Shown here in pieces: positions 34,021 through 47,359 of a DNA stretch of 64,000 nucleotides (positions within the stretch are counted from its first letter, which is position 1; every line of letters begins with the position of its first letter). Origin of the DNA: Isoetes taiwanensis (taxonomy: Eukaryota; Streptophyta; Lycopodiopsida; Isoetales; Isoetaceae); NCBI GenBank assembly GCA_021234155.1, contig JAJEKV010000057.1, positions 5,427,821 through 5,491,820 of the forward strand, written 5' to 3'. The translations under genes were made by a program, and so were the position numbers. Below the pieces are notes generated by a model, which worked only from the letters and a program-made list of their open reading frames with translations, was not told the origin of the DNA and made no database searches.

Positions 34021-37000
34021 CCAGGCAAATAGGAAACCCTTTGTTTAGAACTCATAAAGATGAACAAAGAAAAATTTAATGGAAGCTTCTCATAAGATTA
34101 AGATGCAACATGAATAAAGCAAAATTTAATGGAACCTTCTCTTAAGACTAAGATGCAGGAATGAAATTCGCATGTTTGTCATGAATAACATTTCAAGCAT
34201 AGATCCACTAATCAGTCAGCATTGGAACAACAAACCTTGATGTGGGATATTATGTACAACTAATGCTTACAAATTTAAATGGATAATACATAAACTGTAG
34301 CCAAATATCAAACATCAAATGAACACATACCTCTGGAATGAGTTTGACTCTTCCAACAACGTTTTGGGAAGCACATAATTTTGTTACTGTTGTAGTTGCA
34401 TAACCCTAGCTAATAGACACAATTCTGTCAGCAATGATAGTATACAACCTCAACATAGAGAATAATACAGACATAACCTATGCAATAACATTGCTAAGAT
34501 ATGGGTATAGTCAAATTTTGACCATCATAAACGTCAATACTACTACCTTATCTAGAGGGCTCTTTCTGAGCATCTTGAATTGGAGAGATGATATATTGTA
34601 GGGGAACTCGCTAAGTCTTGTTCCGTATAAGTATCGTAGAGATATCATGATCATGATCTATAAAGCCCAAAAGTAGCTTGTCTTGACATCATATGCATAT
34701 AAAAACTAATCAACATCAAGTAATCGAAGATGAGCAAATGGTCTAAGAACATCTCAACTGGGCGACAAAGAAACAATGGTTACTGCACACTGCACGACTT
34801 TGCGTTTCAATTTCGATGGGCCGTCAATTCTTCCTCGAGGCAACCCTGCAAAATTTTTTTATAAAGGTGTAGATGTGCTTATCTATGCACAACTTTGCAA
34901 GCCAAAGCAGCAGAGCATCCAAAGTGGATCAAAATAGCAATACTCATGTGAAATATAAGCTCCATATGACGCAAGCATCCCGCAAAAGTCTACATAACAG
35001 CAAAGACGAAATTATACATTTTAGTCATAAAAGTAAAAAGAACAAGACTTCTAAACATCATAAGATAGGTTAGGCACATCATGTGCACAGATAGGTAACT
35101 CTAACTCGAGAGATCTCACCTTTGTAATGGGAGTGTAAGAAGTCTTAGGCACAAGAAAACAAAGGACATGAGATGCCACATATATAGCAAAGACTTGTAC
35201 AATAATTAGATGTTGTGCACTGCAATAGGACATGGCTATAGGTGGCCATACATCCTAATGTAATATATTCATGCAAGAACCCAATTTAATATATTCAGGC
35301 AAGAACCTGTATAACATTCTTAATGCCAACAAATCAAAACTTGCCTATTTAGATTACCAGGGTCTTTGAGAGCAATTTTTCTATACGGGAAATATTCCTA
35401 AGCCCCATTATTCCTTGCCTCTCGATAAAATTGCAATTTGGGTGCTCAGATTTCTTCATCAGAATTCTCCCCTAAATCCTTCTGAGCATTTTAATAGAAC
35501 CCATCAAGAAATTTAAAACAAAAAAATAGCAAGTCACAGTTGACTGTCATCTGGCAGGAGTCCTTTCAAGATACTTTAGCTCTGAGTGGTCATTGGCACA
35601 GTTCCAATTACCAGATGAGACACGTTCTCATTTGGTTCATAGAAAAATACAGTGATATATCTTTGGATGGAAGGTGCACCCATTTTCTTTTGAATGCTAT
35701 GTTTTTTGCTAGGACACTGAACTCAGATTTTTTCATTGACATAGTCTATTTTCTAGAGATTCATTCCAGTTAGACTTGTTCCCAAAAAATACATGGTCAA
35801 TTTGAGCAAGAGAAGTTACAGTCTTTGTTCTAAAAAACAAAAGCCATCAAGTTCCATATGGTTAAAATATATAGTCTTATCCAGTCGTTCTTAGCCAGAA
35901 TTTAACCTTCTTTTAGCTTTGCAAACTTGTACCTTTTCGTCAACTATGGGTCTGGTATACTTGCCAGGAAGTCAACCCAAGGAATTGCAAGCTGTGAGAA
36001 CACATATCATGTCATAATAAGCAACATGTCATACTTTTTATATGAAGCCTTATGCAAGATTATCCTTTTCTTTGAATTTTGCTAGCTATGCACATTCCAA
36101 TATTCTTGTTTTACATTTGCAGTTTCTACACTTATTCTTTTGATCCAATTGGCTGGGAGGTGATTGTAAAAAATTTCTGAGTTGAGTTGGTAAAGCAGGG
36201 CATTGACTCAATTGTGCATGTAATGCAATTGTAAATATTGATATAGCGCTGACAACTAAAAACAAGCTGCTGAAGTGATGTGTAAATTTGTTGCATAGTA
36301 TCTTCTTTACTCGTTTTGTGTGGTGAACTATGTTATATTTGTAAATAGGCATTCTCTTCTTGTGAGGTATATAAAATTCCTGTGCTGTTGAAGATATATC
36401 CGTCATTTATCTCTATATACAAGGATCTACACTTCTAGAAGTATGTCTTGATTTTTTAAACAAGGTTGATGTGTTGTTGCTTGTGTATCTGCATTCTTTC
36501 TTTATAAAATTTATACATGTACAGTCGGGGAGTTCAAAACAACATTCTTGAATTAGGAGAAGCAGAAGATGAGGATTGGGGCAGTGGCTGAGGTGGGTTG
36601 GAGGGGGTGAAGGTGGTAGTGGCGGTGGAGGTGCTAGTGGTAGTGTGGAGGTGGCGCAGGAGAGCTCTATCACAGAATTTGGTTATGCATAACTTGATAA
36701 TTGAAAATCACTGAATTAGATTTTTGGCACCCATTGATCTAATGGGATCAAAACATGGTTGTTTGACCCATCTTCTTTTCAAGCGGATGGTCTATATGCC
36801 TCCACAAGAATATTCTACAGGATATGGCATGATCTAATGGTGGAAAAAATTTTAAATACACCCCAAACGATAATACATTAATACAATGATCAAGGGTGGT
36901 AACATTAATACAATGATCAAGGGTGGTAACTTCTACTGCCAAGATGATGATCCAATGGTGGATGTTGTTGCGGTTTATAATTGCAGGATGGTAGCTGTTT

Positions 37001-37372
37001 AAGATAAGGTAATAATGAAGAAATTAATGTAAAGATGGAAATAGAGGGGTTGATCCCAAGTTGACAAGAGCAAAAGACAAAGACACCACATATAGAGCAC
37101 CAAATAATAATAAAAGGAGAATCAATTTATTGATTCTTCCATAAGCCATTAGTAACCTTCTAAGAGTAGAAGTTACCATGTTTTTTTATTAATTACATGG
37201 AAGGCAGGTGTAACAAAATGCCATCCCATAGAATCGTCAAATGCCATAAGTAGTAGACCCACCCTTTAGATTTAGTTTCGTGCCTGGGTCTGGATATGTA
37301 AGCTTTATTTTCAAGCTAGATATGTACCTCTCTTCACAAAAAATGCTTCATCAGAAGATTAAGAAATGCTTG
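34021..37372. other. no gene identified; 3'UTR of PFK at the right end
   Basis: AT-rich sequence with many short ORFs, none with a recognisable domain. The Pro-rich frame at 36413-36673 comes from a (GGTGG)-rich run. A 27-bp direct duplication (AATACAATGATCAAGGGTGG) lies at about 36879-36930. The last few hundred bases before 37373 are the probable PFK 3'UTR. Confidence 0.45.
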
Positions 37373-40157
37373 CTATGCAGGAAGAAAGTCAGGTTGGCCT
37401 GTGGAAGTTAAACAACGGTGCCACATACGACTGCTTGGATCTACATTTCTTGGATGAGATATTACTTCTGGAATTGGCATATATGCATAATGATGATTGC
37501 ATATTCCAACAGTTATTCCACTAAAGCCTGCGAATGCACCATGCACCTGCAAAGCATTTGGCCATTAATATCAAAAGCATTAGTAATCTCATGAGCAAAC
37601 AGAACCCTTATACATACTGCATTTTGTCCAAGCACAACACATAAAATGCTGTCTGAAGAGTTTGCTCTACAAGCCCGAATCATGTAAGTAGGATCAATAT
37701 ATTTCACATCTGCTGGTATATTAATAGATTTAAAATATCTCTTCACCTGCAAATAGTGCAATGAACGTGTTACAAAGTTTAATTTAAAATTATAGAAGGA
37801 AACAGAAACAAACCCGCTGCTGAATATAGACCCCAATATCACCCAGAACAGGATTTCCAGATGCATCAGTTCCGCCCTCTGTCTCCAGAAGATCCTATAT
37901 ACCAACAACAACTTATGGCATCAGAACTTGAACAAGGTCAGAACAACAAGAATAAAGAACAAATACATCCAGATTGCCCTCCTCACAATAAGAAAATAAG
38001 CTTAATAGACCTATACCTGACCAGCTCCTTCTGCAACACAGAGTACTGCTGAGCCTTTTGCTTCTAGCAACCGCTGCAGATGCTGAAGTACACCGTTCGA
38101 GCCATCTAATACAAAAGGCACCTATACACATGGACAAGCACCATAACTTCATCAAGAACTGTTCAAAACTACAAGACCATAATACTCCAAAAGGTTGTTA
38201 ATTACCTCGGGAATAAGGCAAACATCGATCTGCCCACTCGCTAATGAAGCATACATAGCAATGTACCCACTTTGTCTACCCATAAGCTTCACTATGCCTA
38301 TACCATGGTATGCACTTTGTGCCTGCATGATAAGGCAACAAGTAACAAGATTAGGAATGCAACCTCCTTCACAATGCAAGTTACTATAGAAGACTAGAAG
38401 CACCTCAATATATGCAGCATTTATTGCACTTTGGGCTTCCTCAACTGCTGTATCAAAGCCAAATGTCTTATCCATGAGCAAAATGTCATTATCTATTGTC
38501 TTTGGCACCCCCACAACCACCAATTTCATACCCCTACGCCAGGCCTGTCAAAAATAGCAACCTGCTTAGAGCATTTAATATAAACCAGAACGGAAGCCTT
38601 CAGAGTCTATCACTGTATCAGTTCTTGCAGTTTCACCTCTCACCCAACTGGATAAACAATCTCACAACCAACATAGTTACATAAAATTACCTCTTCATGA
38701 ATAGCATGTGCTCCTGCATGAGTCCCATTTCCGCCCAGCACAAATAACATATTTATTCCTCGTTCCTGCACACAAATTGTAAGCAGCAATAATGTAAGTA
38801 AATGTTGGTCTGTTAGATAACATAAAGAGAATTAGCAGCAAAAGTTTCAACTAAACGTGACCTGTTAGCTAAAGTACCTGCAAGCTATTGACAATATCCA
38901 CTGTCTTTCCACCACCGCGAGAAACACCAAGCAAGCTGCCACCAGCCAAGTGAATATTTTGCACAGATTGTCTTGTCAACTGGACATGCCATACAGGAAG
39001 GAATCACACTGTTAGCAAACCATCAACGAGGAAAAGCATACAAGTTCAGAAGTTATACATGGATGCCTTGAAGTGATTTGTCAAAAAATCCACGATAACC
39101 ATACGGAATCCCCTCTATGGACTTTACTCCATATTTGTCAAGTGTCAAAACTATCTGTACAAAACATAAGCAAAACAAAATATTACCACAAAAAAACCAA
39201 AAACAAATCATTGAAGCATCCTCATTACCTGCCGAATCACATCATTGAGCCCTGGGCATAAACCCCCGCATGTAACAATTGCTGCTTTTACTTCCTCTGG
39301 TTTAAAGTAGATTTGTGCCCTTGGTCCAGCTCGATATAGCCTGTGTTGAATATTGGAGTTCTTTATCATGTAAACCTAAATATGTTTCAAAGTTATAAAC
39401 TTGTTTGAGTGTGCTATTACCATTGATGTGTAAAACGACAGTCACCATCCTCACATTCTGCACCAGCAGACGTTGGAGATGCAAATTTGATTACCTGTTT
39501 GCAGAAACGAAGTTATAAATTACATAGAGAAATCTCTGAGATGAGCCAATCATAAGAAAAATGATGTGCATGATTTATTATCATAGTGAACTTGTATATG
39601 ATCCAAAACTAATCAACATCACATGCAGTTAGATATCCACCTTCAGCAGTACACGATCGTCATTATGAATGTACATTTTTAACAAGTCCTCCTCTGGACC
39701 TAGCCCGGTAGGCAAAGGGCAACTGAGAAAAGCCAATTAAAACGAGTAAGAATTGGCAGGCGTATTTGGGTTTTAACTTCTTTACAAAAAAGAGGAGAAA
39801 GAAATCAAACCTGCTTTTAAGACTGAAAGTAGTAGCTATCGGTTTGATATGAGGAAAAATGTCATTAATATGAGGCAGCCTGAACCTGCGCTGAAATTCT
39901 TCATCAATAGGGGCTTCTTCTTCCTTGTTTTGAACATCGACCGGCTCAGTGCTCAGCACCATCGAAATTACCCTAGAGCTACGATGAGACCCTTTTGAAA
40001 TGTTCAAGTCCCTCTCTTTAATCGAATTCCATAACTTTGTGCTCGACCCAACTGAGCTAAGAGAGCTAGAAGTATCAAACGATCCAGAAGGGCAATCAGA
40101 CTGATAGAATCGAGAGACAGTCGGTGAATTGGTTATCATTTGCGAGGCGATTGCCAT
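37373..40157 (-). CDS. PFK: ATP-type 6-phosphofructokinase, plastid-type, 13 exons, 544 residues
   Basis: Exons (high to low): 39811-40157, 39641-39722, 39421-39494, 39229-39340, 39059-39154, 38878-38979, 38691-38765, 38404-38544, 38206-38322, 38017-38121, 37814-37894, 37618-37746, 37373-37546. All are GT-AG and 1635 nt stay in frame. The enzyme phosphorylates fructose 6-phosphate in glycolysis. Residues 1 to about 80 are Ser-rich and fit a plastid transit peptide. Motifs in order: [118 protein letters not shown]. The PKTIDND with a Gly after GGN is the plant ATP-PFK pattern. GGNGT has Asn where bacterial enzymes have Asp; I recall Asn in some plant plastid PFKs, to be checked. It appears intact. 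Confidence 0.96.
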
Positions 40158-43100
40158 ATGTACCCAAGAATAAGTGTAAAAGGAAAAAGGCCCAAAAGGC
40201 GACTAGAAAATGAGAGAATGCGGGACGGAGGCTAGGAAAAGGGCAGTTTTGGGAAGCAGGAAAGGCCGATGAAATTGTAGCAGAAAAACGTAAAACGAAC
40301 TGGAGGATTTCACAGATCCGGAAACTGCCCAGACCTGGAAAGGTGAAGAAGAAGGAACAGGGCGGTTTATGGTTGAATGATTGAACAGAGGAAGCCTATT
40401 CGGAGTTAAAAAAAGGAGCGATCGTTCCTGTTTGTGATGGAGCAAGCTTTGCCATAGCTCAAATATATTACGCAAAAGGCCGTGACGTGGACGCCACGTC
40501 AAAAAGGTATTTGACGTGGCAATATGGGTCCGACGTGGCGGCTGAAACCTTTCCTAGAAGGAACCAAAAATCTGGTGACTAGAAACCCTTTATGGTCTAC
40601 GTGGCGCCGCCGCCGCCCTAAGAACCTTTTTTGGTCAGCCCTATAGATTCTCCTAGAATCTCAACTTGGAATATCCACATAAATATATTTTTATTTCTTA
40701 GATGCTCCATGACGCCCAATGGTTCCATCTTGAAACACTGATTTCGATTTGGGCTTTTGGACTCTTACCAAAACGTGATGACAAACTGGATTATTACGTG
40801 CTCTTCAAAATGCATATTCTCTAGTTACGTATGTAGTGCTCTTTAGTCCCACTTGAGAATAAGCATCTAACATTGTAACCACATGTAGAAGCTCTTATGG
40901 ACACAAGTAATGCTCATATTACTTGTCCATAAGATGCCAACTACTAGTTTATTTCGTGGGCGCCAATCATGAAAACGACTAAGTATGTTGCAAGGTGAAT
41001 AGTCTGCATCAGGGTACGTAATTAGGTAATTTTGTAGATCCTCTTATCTTACTTAAGATTTCATATTTAAATAGGTACAGTAGTTTTTGAAAATGATTTG
41101 CGTGAAGTTTATATGGATGTGCTTAGCACTTAAACCATTTAGATTTTTAGTATCTTCGTATGGCAATAAATATTGTGGCTAAAGACCAATCTTAAGCTTA
41201 GGATATGGACCTGTATTTCTTACTTGGCTCGATCATGTCCAAATTTCTCTGTGGATATTCACCTATATGTTGATTGGAATGGATGATTCAGCCATCTCTT
41301 TGTTGTTTAGCTTCCTTGAAAGAAAAACTATCATTTAATATGTTTCAAGGTGGGTTATTTGAGGAGGGACCTCAACGATATGATACAGTTCATTTTGTAC
41401 GGTTTATACAAAACTTAAATGCATGCATATGACGTGGAACAGCTCAATTGACCGTACCTCGACGTGGATAAGTGAAATGTCATAATTTGCAATATGTTTA
41501 TAAATCTTACAATGTAAAGTATATTAAGTGGTTGTTTTGAGTTCCTTCTATACAATATCACATGTATATTCCTAGCAAACAAGACATATCCACCGATGGT
41601 CAACACAACATCACATGCATGTTCCAAACAAACAACCTACAGTCAAAAGACAAGATACAATAGTACCCATGTTTCCCCTGCATGTAATCCAAATAGTGAT
41701 ATGATACACTCTACAACCAAAGGCACTTAGCACACGTATGGGATATACATTGGCCTAATTTATATGCAAGTGTGCTTTCGCCTAGAAAGATTCCATCCGT
41801 TTTATTCAGCATAGATTGATCATAATCTGTAAACTATAGATATTAAATCTTAAAGAGGAGGAGGAGGAGTCATATCAAATATAGTAACTTATAAAGTTTG
41901 GGGTTTAGATTTAGACACTGATGATATGTACTCCGCATGTTGTATTAGCAAAATTAATCTGCTCATCTAAACATATGTAATTCTTATATACATTTCGAAT
42001 AATCTATAAGAATTCTTGGTTCTCCAAATGGAATGTACAAGAATAGGAGGCATAACAAACAATGAGGATCACAATCACCTGAGACAATATCTGGACACAT
42101 GTTCCCAAAGTAAGTTTTGGGATAACAGTGCCTTGGAGTTGGTAAAAACATCGCACCACAAAAACCAGGTTAATCCTACGCTTGCCAAGGGTCCAAGTGG
42201 TATTTGTCAATACATCTACCCATGAAAAAACATAGAGTGATTGGCTCTATACGCAGAGGAGCACACTGCTCTCAAAATTGAGAAAGGCAGATGGCCAGAC
42301 TCTTTAGCATTGTCCAGTATTTGCACCTATCCAAATACACTATAAGGTGTTGATTACACCCAACCAAACACACATGCGGTAGGAGCACTATCATCTTACA
42401 TTTAGGAAACATTGGACATGCGAGCTCAATTATGCCCCTGATCATCACATAGCCATGTACAAATGTACAGTTTATCAACAAGCACATCACCACTAAGATT
42501 TTTCCCCCGAAAACCTTGAACCTTAATGGAGTGGGTATTCTCTGTCTGTTTGGGCACTATATGGGGGGTAGATATGAAAATGGGGACAACTGTCGATGGC
42601 AAATTTATTTCATCCATGGCGAGGCGGTATTATGACATCACATTCAGCACGGGCGTCCACATCTAGTGTCATCTTCATGTCTGATCTTCCTCAGATGCAT
42701 GCATCGTTAGTGTTGCAAATATCTAGACTTATTCTTTGCTTTGCTTCAGTTTGTCTATCCTCTTCAAAATCACTTCATTCTTTAATAAAATCAGAGGAGG
42801 ATCCTCTGGATTTGTAGATTCGGCTCCGCTATAGGCTGCAACAAGTTACTTTTCTTTGGATCAAAATGCAGTCCCATTTTAGTTCGATCTAATACTTCTA
42901 ATTGGGTCTAACATGCATGTAGCTATTAGGACTATGTGTTTATCTATACTATGCTGCCACCGTGTATGGGCCTAGAACTGCTGCTACAAATTTGCTTTAA
43001 TCAGTGTTTTGCATTTTATTTTCAGATTATACTCTTTAAAATTTTTGTTTGTTTCTATGGTTTGCTTGATGGATAAGCCAAAAGATTAGGAAAGAGACGA

Positions 43101-43998
43101 ATGATACAACATGCTTCTTCTAATCATTGCCGAATATAATTCATGTGGCCAACCATATGTCAACACTAATGAACTCCAACTGACAGGACGACCTAATGCT
43201 TTAAGCTAAACTTTATTCTTCATTAAGCAACGTGTTGCAGCAAGTAATAAATGAATCTAGTAATTAAATCCAATAGTGTTATTTGTCAATAATAGATCTT
43301 TCTTGTACAACCTAGAATCCAAGCACAAGAATTTAGCAGCTTCTTCCACTATAATAAATGTATTGGTTAAAAAAAATGAGCAACTTTTTTTATCCACTCT
43401 ATAGGATCGAGATTCTCATGAGGAGGAGCATGCATGCATGCATGCATGTTTTGCATGCAGTTTTGGAACTCTGGTTTAGTTTTTTATAGTAGGAGTCTTC
43501 TTCAACTTCTCAAATCGGCGTTTTTTCTACTGCAGACAATTGCCTATTCAGATGCCTACTATTGGAAAATGTTGTATAAGTTATAGGAATGAGATGCGTA
43601 CTGTAGCCATTCATGAGGAAGCCGTCTCGAGTTCTCGAAATCACAGGCGCTCGCAAAATCATAGGCGCTCGGAAATAAGGCAGTCGAAGAAAATTCGAAT
43701 TAGATGAAAGATTAGGTTAACTATGTTTAGGCGGGATAAAAGTAATCAATGAAATAACTTGGCAGGTTAGCTTTTAAAAACTCAATGAAAGAAGTCGGCG
43801 GACGGGTTTTTTTTTTTTAAAGTGAATCTTTGTCATTATTATTTTGTGTCAAGAATATTTCGAAACCGCATATTGGGTTCTTTTGAAATTCAAATTTTTC
43901 GTGTAGGTAGAAAGCTATTTTTTGGCAGCTCTTTTTCTTCGAGCAGCTCGAGCGCTTATTCGAGCGACCTTTCAGCTCTGTTACTAGGCAATTCAAAG
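40158..43998. other. PFK upstream region and intergenic DNA, no gene
   Basis: 40158-40660 is the presumed PFK 5'UTR and promoter (minus-strand gene). It contains GACGTGGC-type ACGT boxes around 40485-40545 and a GGCGCCGCCGCCG run at 40602. 40660-43800 is AT-rich with no recognised gene. (CATG)n at about 43432-43448 is trivial. 43800-43998 is the likely leader of the next gene. Confidence 0.45.
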
Positions 43999-45092
43999 AT
44001 GTCTTCTAAAACAAGATGTGATCGAGGCAGACGGAGGCGAAGGAGCGGTGGCCGAGGAATTTCAAAACCCGGCTCTTCCCAAGTTTCAGAGGATATCGAT
44101 CAGACCCTTATTCAAGGTATTTAGTCTGCCTTTTTGCCACACAAAATACAGACTGTGTAGAGAGTATTATGTTTTGCATGAATTTGAATTCTTTCCTTAC
44201 AACATACAAGATATATTAGCTTCTATTGATGCTCTGATTCTCTGATTCTCTGATTTTAGAATATAATTTTGCTATAGTTTTCAGTAGTTTTAAGCAGATG
44301 GACACACGCCCAATGTGAACCGGAGGTGTTCGTATTGAAGAGACAATTAGAGAGCAATCTTCAATAAGGATATGGATTGTAAAGGATGAAATGTCTTGTT
44401 ATGGATGGAATAAGGGGTCTATGTTTGGTAAAAGCATGTAGGTATCTATAAAACGAGCTAGAGATACGCTAAACGTAAATTATACTAGTTTGAGCTTTAA
44501 ATTCTCGCCAAGCGTGATCTCATGTTCAGAAAAGTTTGCTAAATTATGTTCATCTTGTTTTACAGCGCCAAAGAGGAAGAAGTCCCCTAATAATTTCGGG
44601 TCTATTCCTGCTAAGAAGCCAAGAGTAGACGACCCAGATGTGACACTATATGATCTCACTTTAGATCTCACTCGGGCCTATTCTTATAGCAACCACTAAC
44701 CCTCCATGCCCTGAAGAGGAAATGGATGAGGGTACCGAGTGGTTCGTTGACCTCTCCAAGACAAATGGCAAGTTGGACTTAACGCTCTTCTCTAGAAAAA
44801 AAGAAACAAACAAGACGACCAAACAAGGAATCATAATCTCTTGTGAGGAAGAGGGCAACACCAACTGCAAATTGCTCTTCGAGATAATACATAAGCAGAA
44901 GAAGGATCTGCTCAGACTTACTCATTGTAGAGCTACTGCATACAAAGATACTTTCATGAAGACAGATGTGAACGGTGAGACATATTTTAAATATGGTTGG
45001 CCCGACAATGTAGCAGTTTCACCAATATCTTAATGCCGCGGGGTTACAGCTGTGTGTAGAGGCATATTCAATAAAGCGGCACCAAGTCACTA
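43999..45092 (+). pseudogene. DGQHS-family gene remnant, part 1 (N-terminal exons)
   Basis: Exon 1, 43999-44116, starts MSSKTRCDRGRRRRRSGGRG, a basic and probably nuclear or nucleic-acid-binding N-terminus. A GT-AG intron joins it in phase to 44566, which encodes APKRKKSPNNFGSIPAKKPR, a bipartite-NLS-like stretch. A +1 frameshift near 44700 then leads to a 103-codon stretch from 44722 (DEGTEWFVDLSKTNGKLDL and on to FKYGWPDNVAVSPIS). The coding sense continues past the hAT-like insertion at 45101. I do not recognise this N-terminal region. Confidence 0.6.
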
Positions 45093-45100
45093 CCTGCAGT

Positions 45101-45915
45101 CAGGGAAAAAATTAAGCATACTATATATTTTTTCATAAAAAACGGTTTGGCTATTTTTCAAAATTTTACAGTATTTTATGATATAAATTTGGCTAAAGTT
45201 ATTATTATTATTACATTTATATATATTTGGACTTGGCGAAACTTTTGAATTAACTTTCACTTGGCTATTTTTTTTAACTGAAAAAAGAAAAAAATGTAAA
45301 TTAAATTCTCTGGCTTTAGATATATTGTACTACAATTACAAATAATAATCAGCAATCAAGGAACATACAATAATATTGAAAAACTTTTAACAGAAGCTCA
45401 CAACATAGCTTATAACATCCATAGTCTGAACTACATTCAATGCAACAACACCTTGTAGATATGGTGATCAAATTGCACTTATCTCTAAACCTTGAAGGAA
45501 GAAGTTACGCAACCAACTTGGGCATCTAGAGGGATATTGGCCATCTCTTACAGTTCCTTTTTGAAGATGCATATGTGGTATATATAATAGAAATTCATAG
45601 TTTGAAAAACTACTATCATTGATGATGGTAGGCGGGGATGTGTAAAAGTCTATAATAAGAATTCATTTTTGTTTGGCTATTAATGATTTAATATATAAAT
45701 ATTATAATATGAAGAAAGGCTAATCCCTTTTTCTTTAAGGAAAAGGGGGAAAATAGTTTGGCTAATCCTAAAAAAATAATGGAGCACTTGTTTTAACTAT
45801 GGCTATTTTTTATTTTTTTTAAAGAAATCTCTCTTCATAGAATTCGCCGCAAAAATTGCCTAGACTCCCTAAAAAATCGCCATTTGGCTATATATAGCCA
45901 CTAATTTTTTCCATG
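45101..45915. mobile_element. 815-bp hAT-like non-autonomous element
   Basis: It begins CAGGGAAAAAATTA and ends with the reverse complement of CATGGAAAAAATTA. Perfect 8-bp duplications CCTGCAGT flank it (45093-45100, 45916-45923). The interior is AT-rich and lacks a transposase. CA...TG ends with an 8-bp duplication are typical of hAT elements. Removing it and one duplication rejoins coding-like sequence of the interrupted gene. Confidence 0.88.
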
Positions 45916-45923
45916 CCTGCAGT

Positions 45924-46244
45924 AAGCTAGAGACTTAGCTGACTTGAAAGCTTCTAGGAGGGTCCTGAATCTAGGAAAGGATGTTCAACCTGCAGTTGTC
46001 GAGGGCATAGAGGCTTCAAGGTTTGAGAATGAACAGAACAGGATGGCGCAGCTGGAGGCCATGAACAAGCTGAATAAGTACTCTGACCATTATCCATGTG
46101 GTCTTAAGACAACTTTTTAGCTCCATTTCAAATGTTAAGGGAAAATCTCCCTTTCAAGACAGAATTCAAGACCTTGGACTTGGCCGGAAGGCCTTCATCA
46201 GCACACAAACTAAGACACTTAACTCTGCCTCTCACCCAGAATTA
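45924..46244 (+). pseudogene. DGQHS-family gene remnant, part 2
   Basis: Open on the plus strand directly after the hAT-like element: ARDLADLKASRRVLNLGKD, VVEGIEASRFENEQNRMAQL and EAMNKLNKYSDHYP, a charged helical or coiled-coil region. A shifted frame (MLRENLPFKTEFKTLDLAGR, then HKLRHLTLPLTQN) runs up to the LTR at 46251. One frameshift and a stop lie near 46120. Confidence 0.55.
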
Positions 46245-46250
46245 GGATAA

Positions 46251-47297
46251 TGCTGACAATAGGGAGGATTTGCCCCATGAGGAATTAGAAGACGACAACA
46301 GCGATGGTCCTTATGACACCCATTTCAAGCGCACCGGCAAACGCACCCGACGAGGTGCTAAATAAACTGCTCCAAGCAGAAATAAATGTATGTTGTGGCA
46401 AGTTAAGAATATGGACATGGTTTTGGACCTTTGAAATGAAAAGATACCTTAAATTAAATATAATTCTAAAATTAAATATTTCTTTTTAATATGAGATGAG
46501 AAGGGGCATGACCTGTGCGCCCCTTCATAAAACGGATGCAAAGGAAACAGAAGGGGGCCGGATTGTTTTGAGGAGCGAAGCCAGTGGAGAACCGTCCAGC
46601 ACCATCGTCTTCTAAATCTCTCTCTGCAGTTTCGTCCATCAAAGATCAGACCAAGGATTTCGGCCACCAGTTCCTCTGGCAAAAATCGTCATGGCAGTAG
46701 CAGTTCACTTCGACCTAAAGCAGTTCTTTCTGTAAAGCTTACGGTAAATCAGATTTTCATTCATTTGTTGAATTCCCATAAAGAAATTGTCCTTGGGCGA
46801 TTTTATAAAGTGGCTGACAGATCTTATATACATGGATTATTTGGCATCATGCAACAGTAGATTCGCCAGTTTGCCATCTTGTTCTGCATAGTACCTCTTC
46901 CAGAGAACCATGTCTATTCTTGAGGTTTGAGCAAATCATATATACACTCTGCTTCCACTTTTACGTTTTGTATCCAGAGTAAATGGTTCCTGTTTCTACA
47001 GTTTATATTCAGATTATAATGTTCCATTAAAGACAAGCACAGAGGCAACGTAAATTCTCCGTGATCTGATATATGGCAATTTGTGCATTCTAAATTTACC
47101 TGTTTCAACTTCTATTGTACTAGGACATTGATTTTAATGCAATAGAAGACCTTGATGGACCAGAGCTGGATGAATTGTATGGTTGTATTAATAATTTGGT
47201 AAGCATTGCTGTCTGCAAATGTTATCTCATAACTTTAACTGTGAATTATGTATGAGAGCATATGATTAAGGGGGTGAGACGGGATAGACCCTTAACA
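46251..47297 (+). repeat. 5' LTR (1047 bp)
   Basis: The first 115 bp encode the same C-terminal tail as the main ORF (EDLPHEELEDDNSDGPYDTH, then FKRTGKRTRRGAK and stop). A promoter- and leader-like part follows. Exon-like stretches end in GTAAAT (about 46742) and lie between AG (about 47124) and GTAAGC (about 47200). It is 27 bp longer than the 3' LTR. Confidence 0.88.
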
Positions 47298-47302
47298 TAT
47301 TT

Positions 47303-47320
47303 TGGTTCCGTTGCCGGGAC
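47303..47320 (+). promoter_or_regulatory. primer-binding site
   Basis: TGGTTCCGTTGCCGGGAC starts 5 bp after the 5' LTR. It resembles the TGGCGCCGTTGCCGGGGA site used by Tat/Athila-type plant elements (tRNA-Asp), differing at a few positions. Confidence 0.7.
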
Positions 47321-47359
47321 ATATTTAGAGCCATTTTCCTTCACTTAAAGAAAAGACTC

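Noticed and set aside
36413-36673. Proline-rich protein on the minus strand
   Set aside because: Derived from a GGTGG-rich low-complexity run at 36570-36660.
46304-46489. 61-codon ORF duplicated at 49425
   Set aside because: The duplication is explained by the two LTRs; this frame is a shadow of the tail-coding frame.
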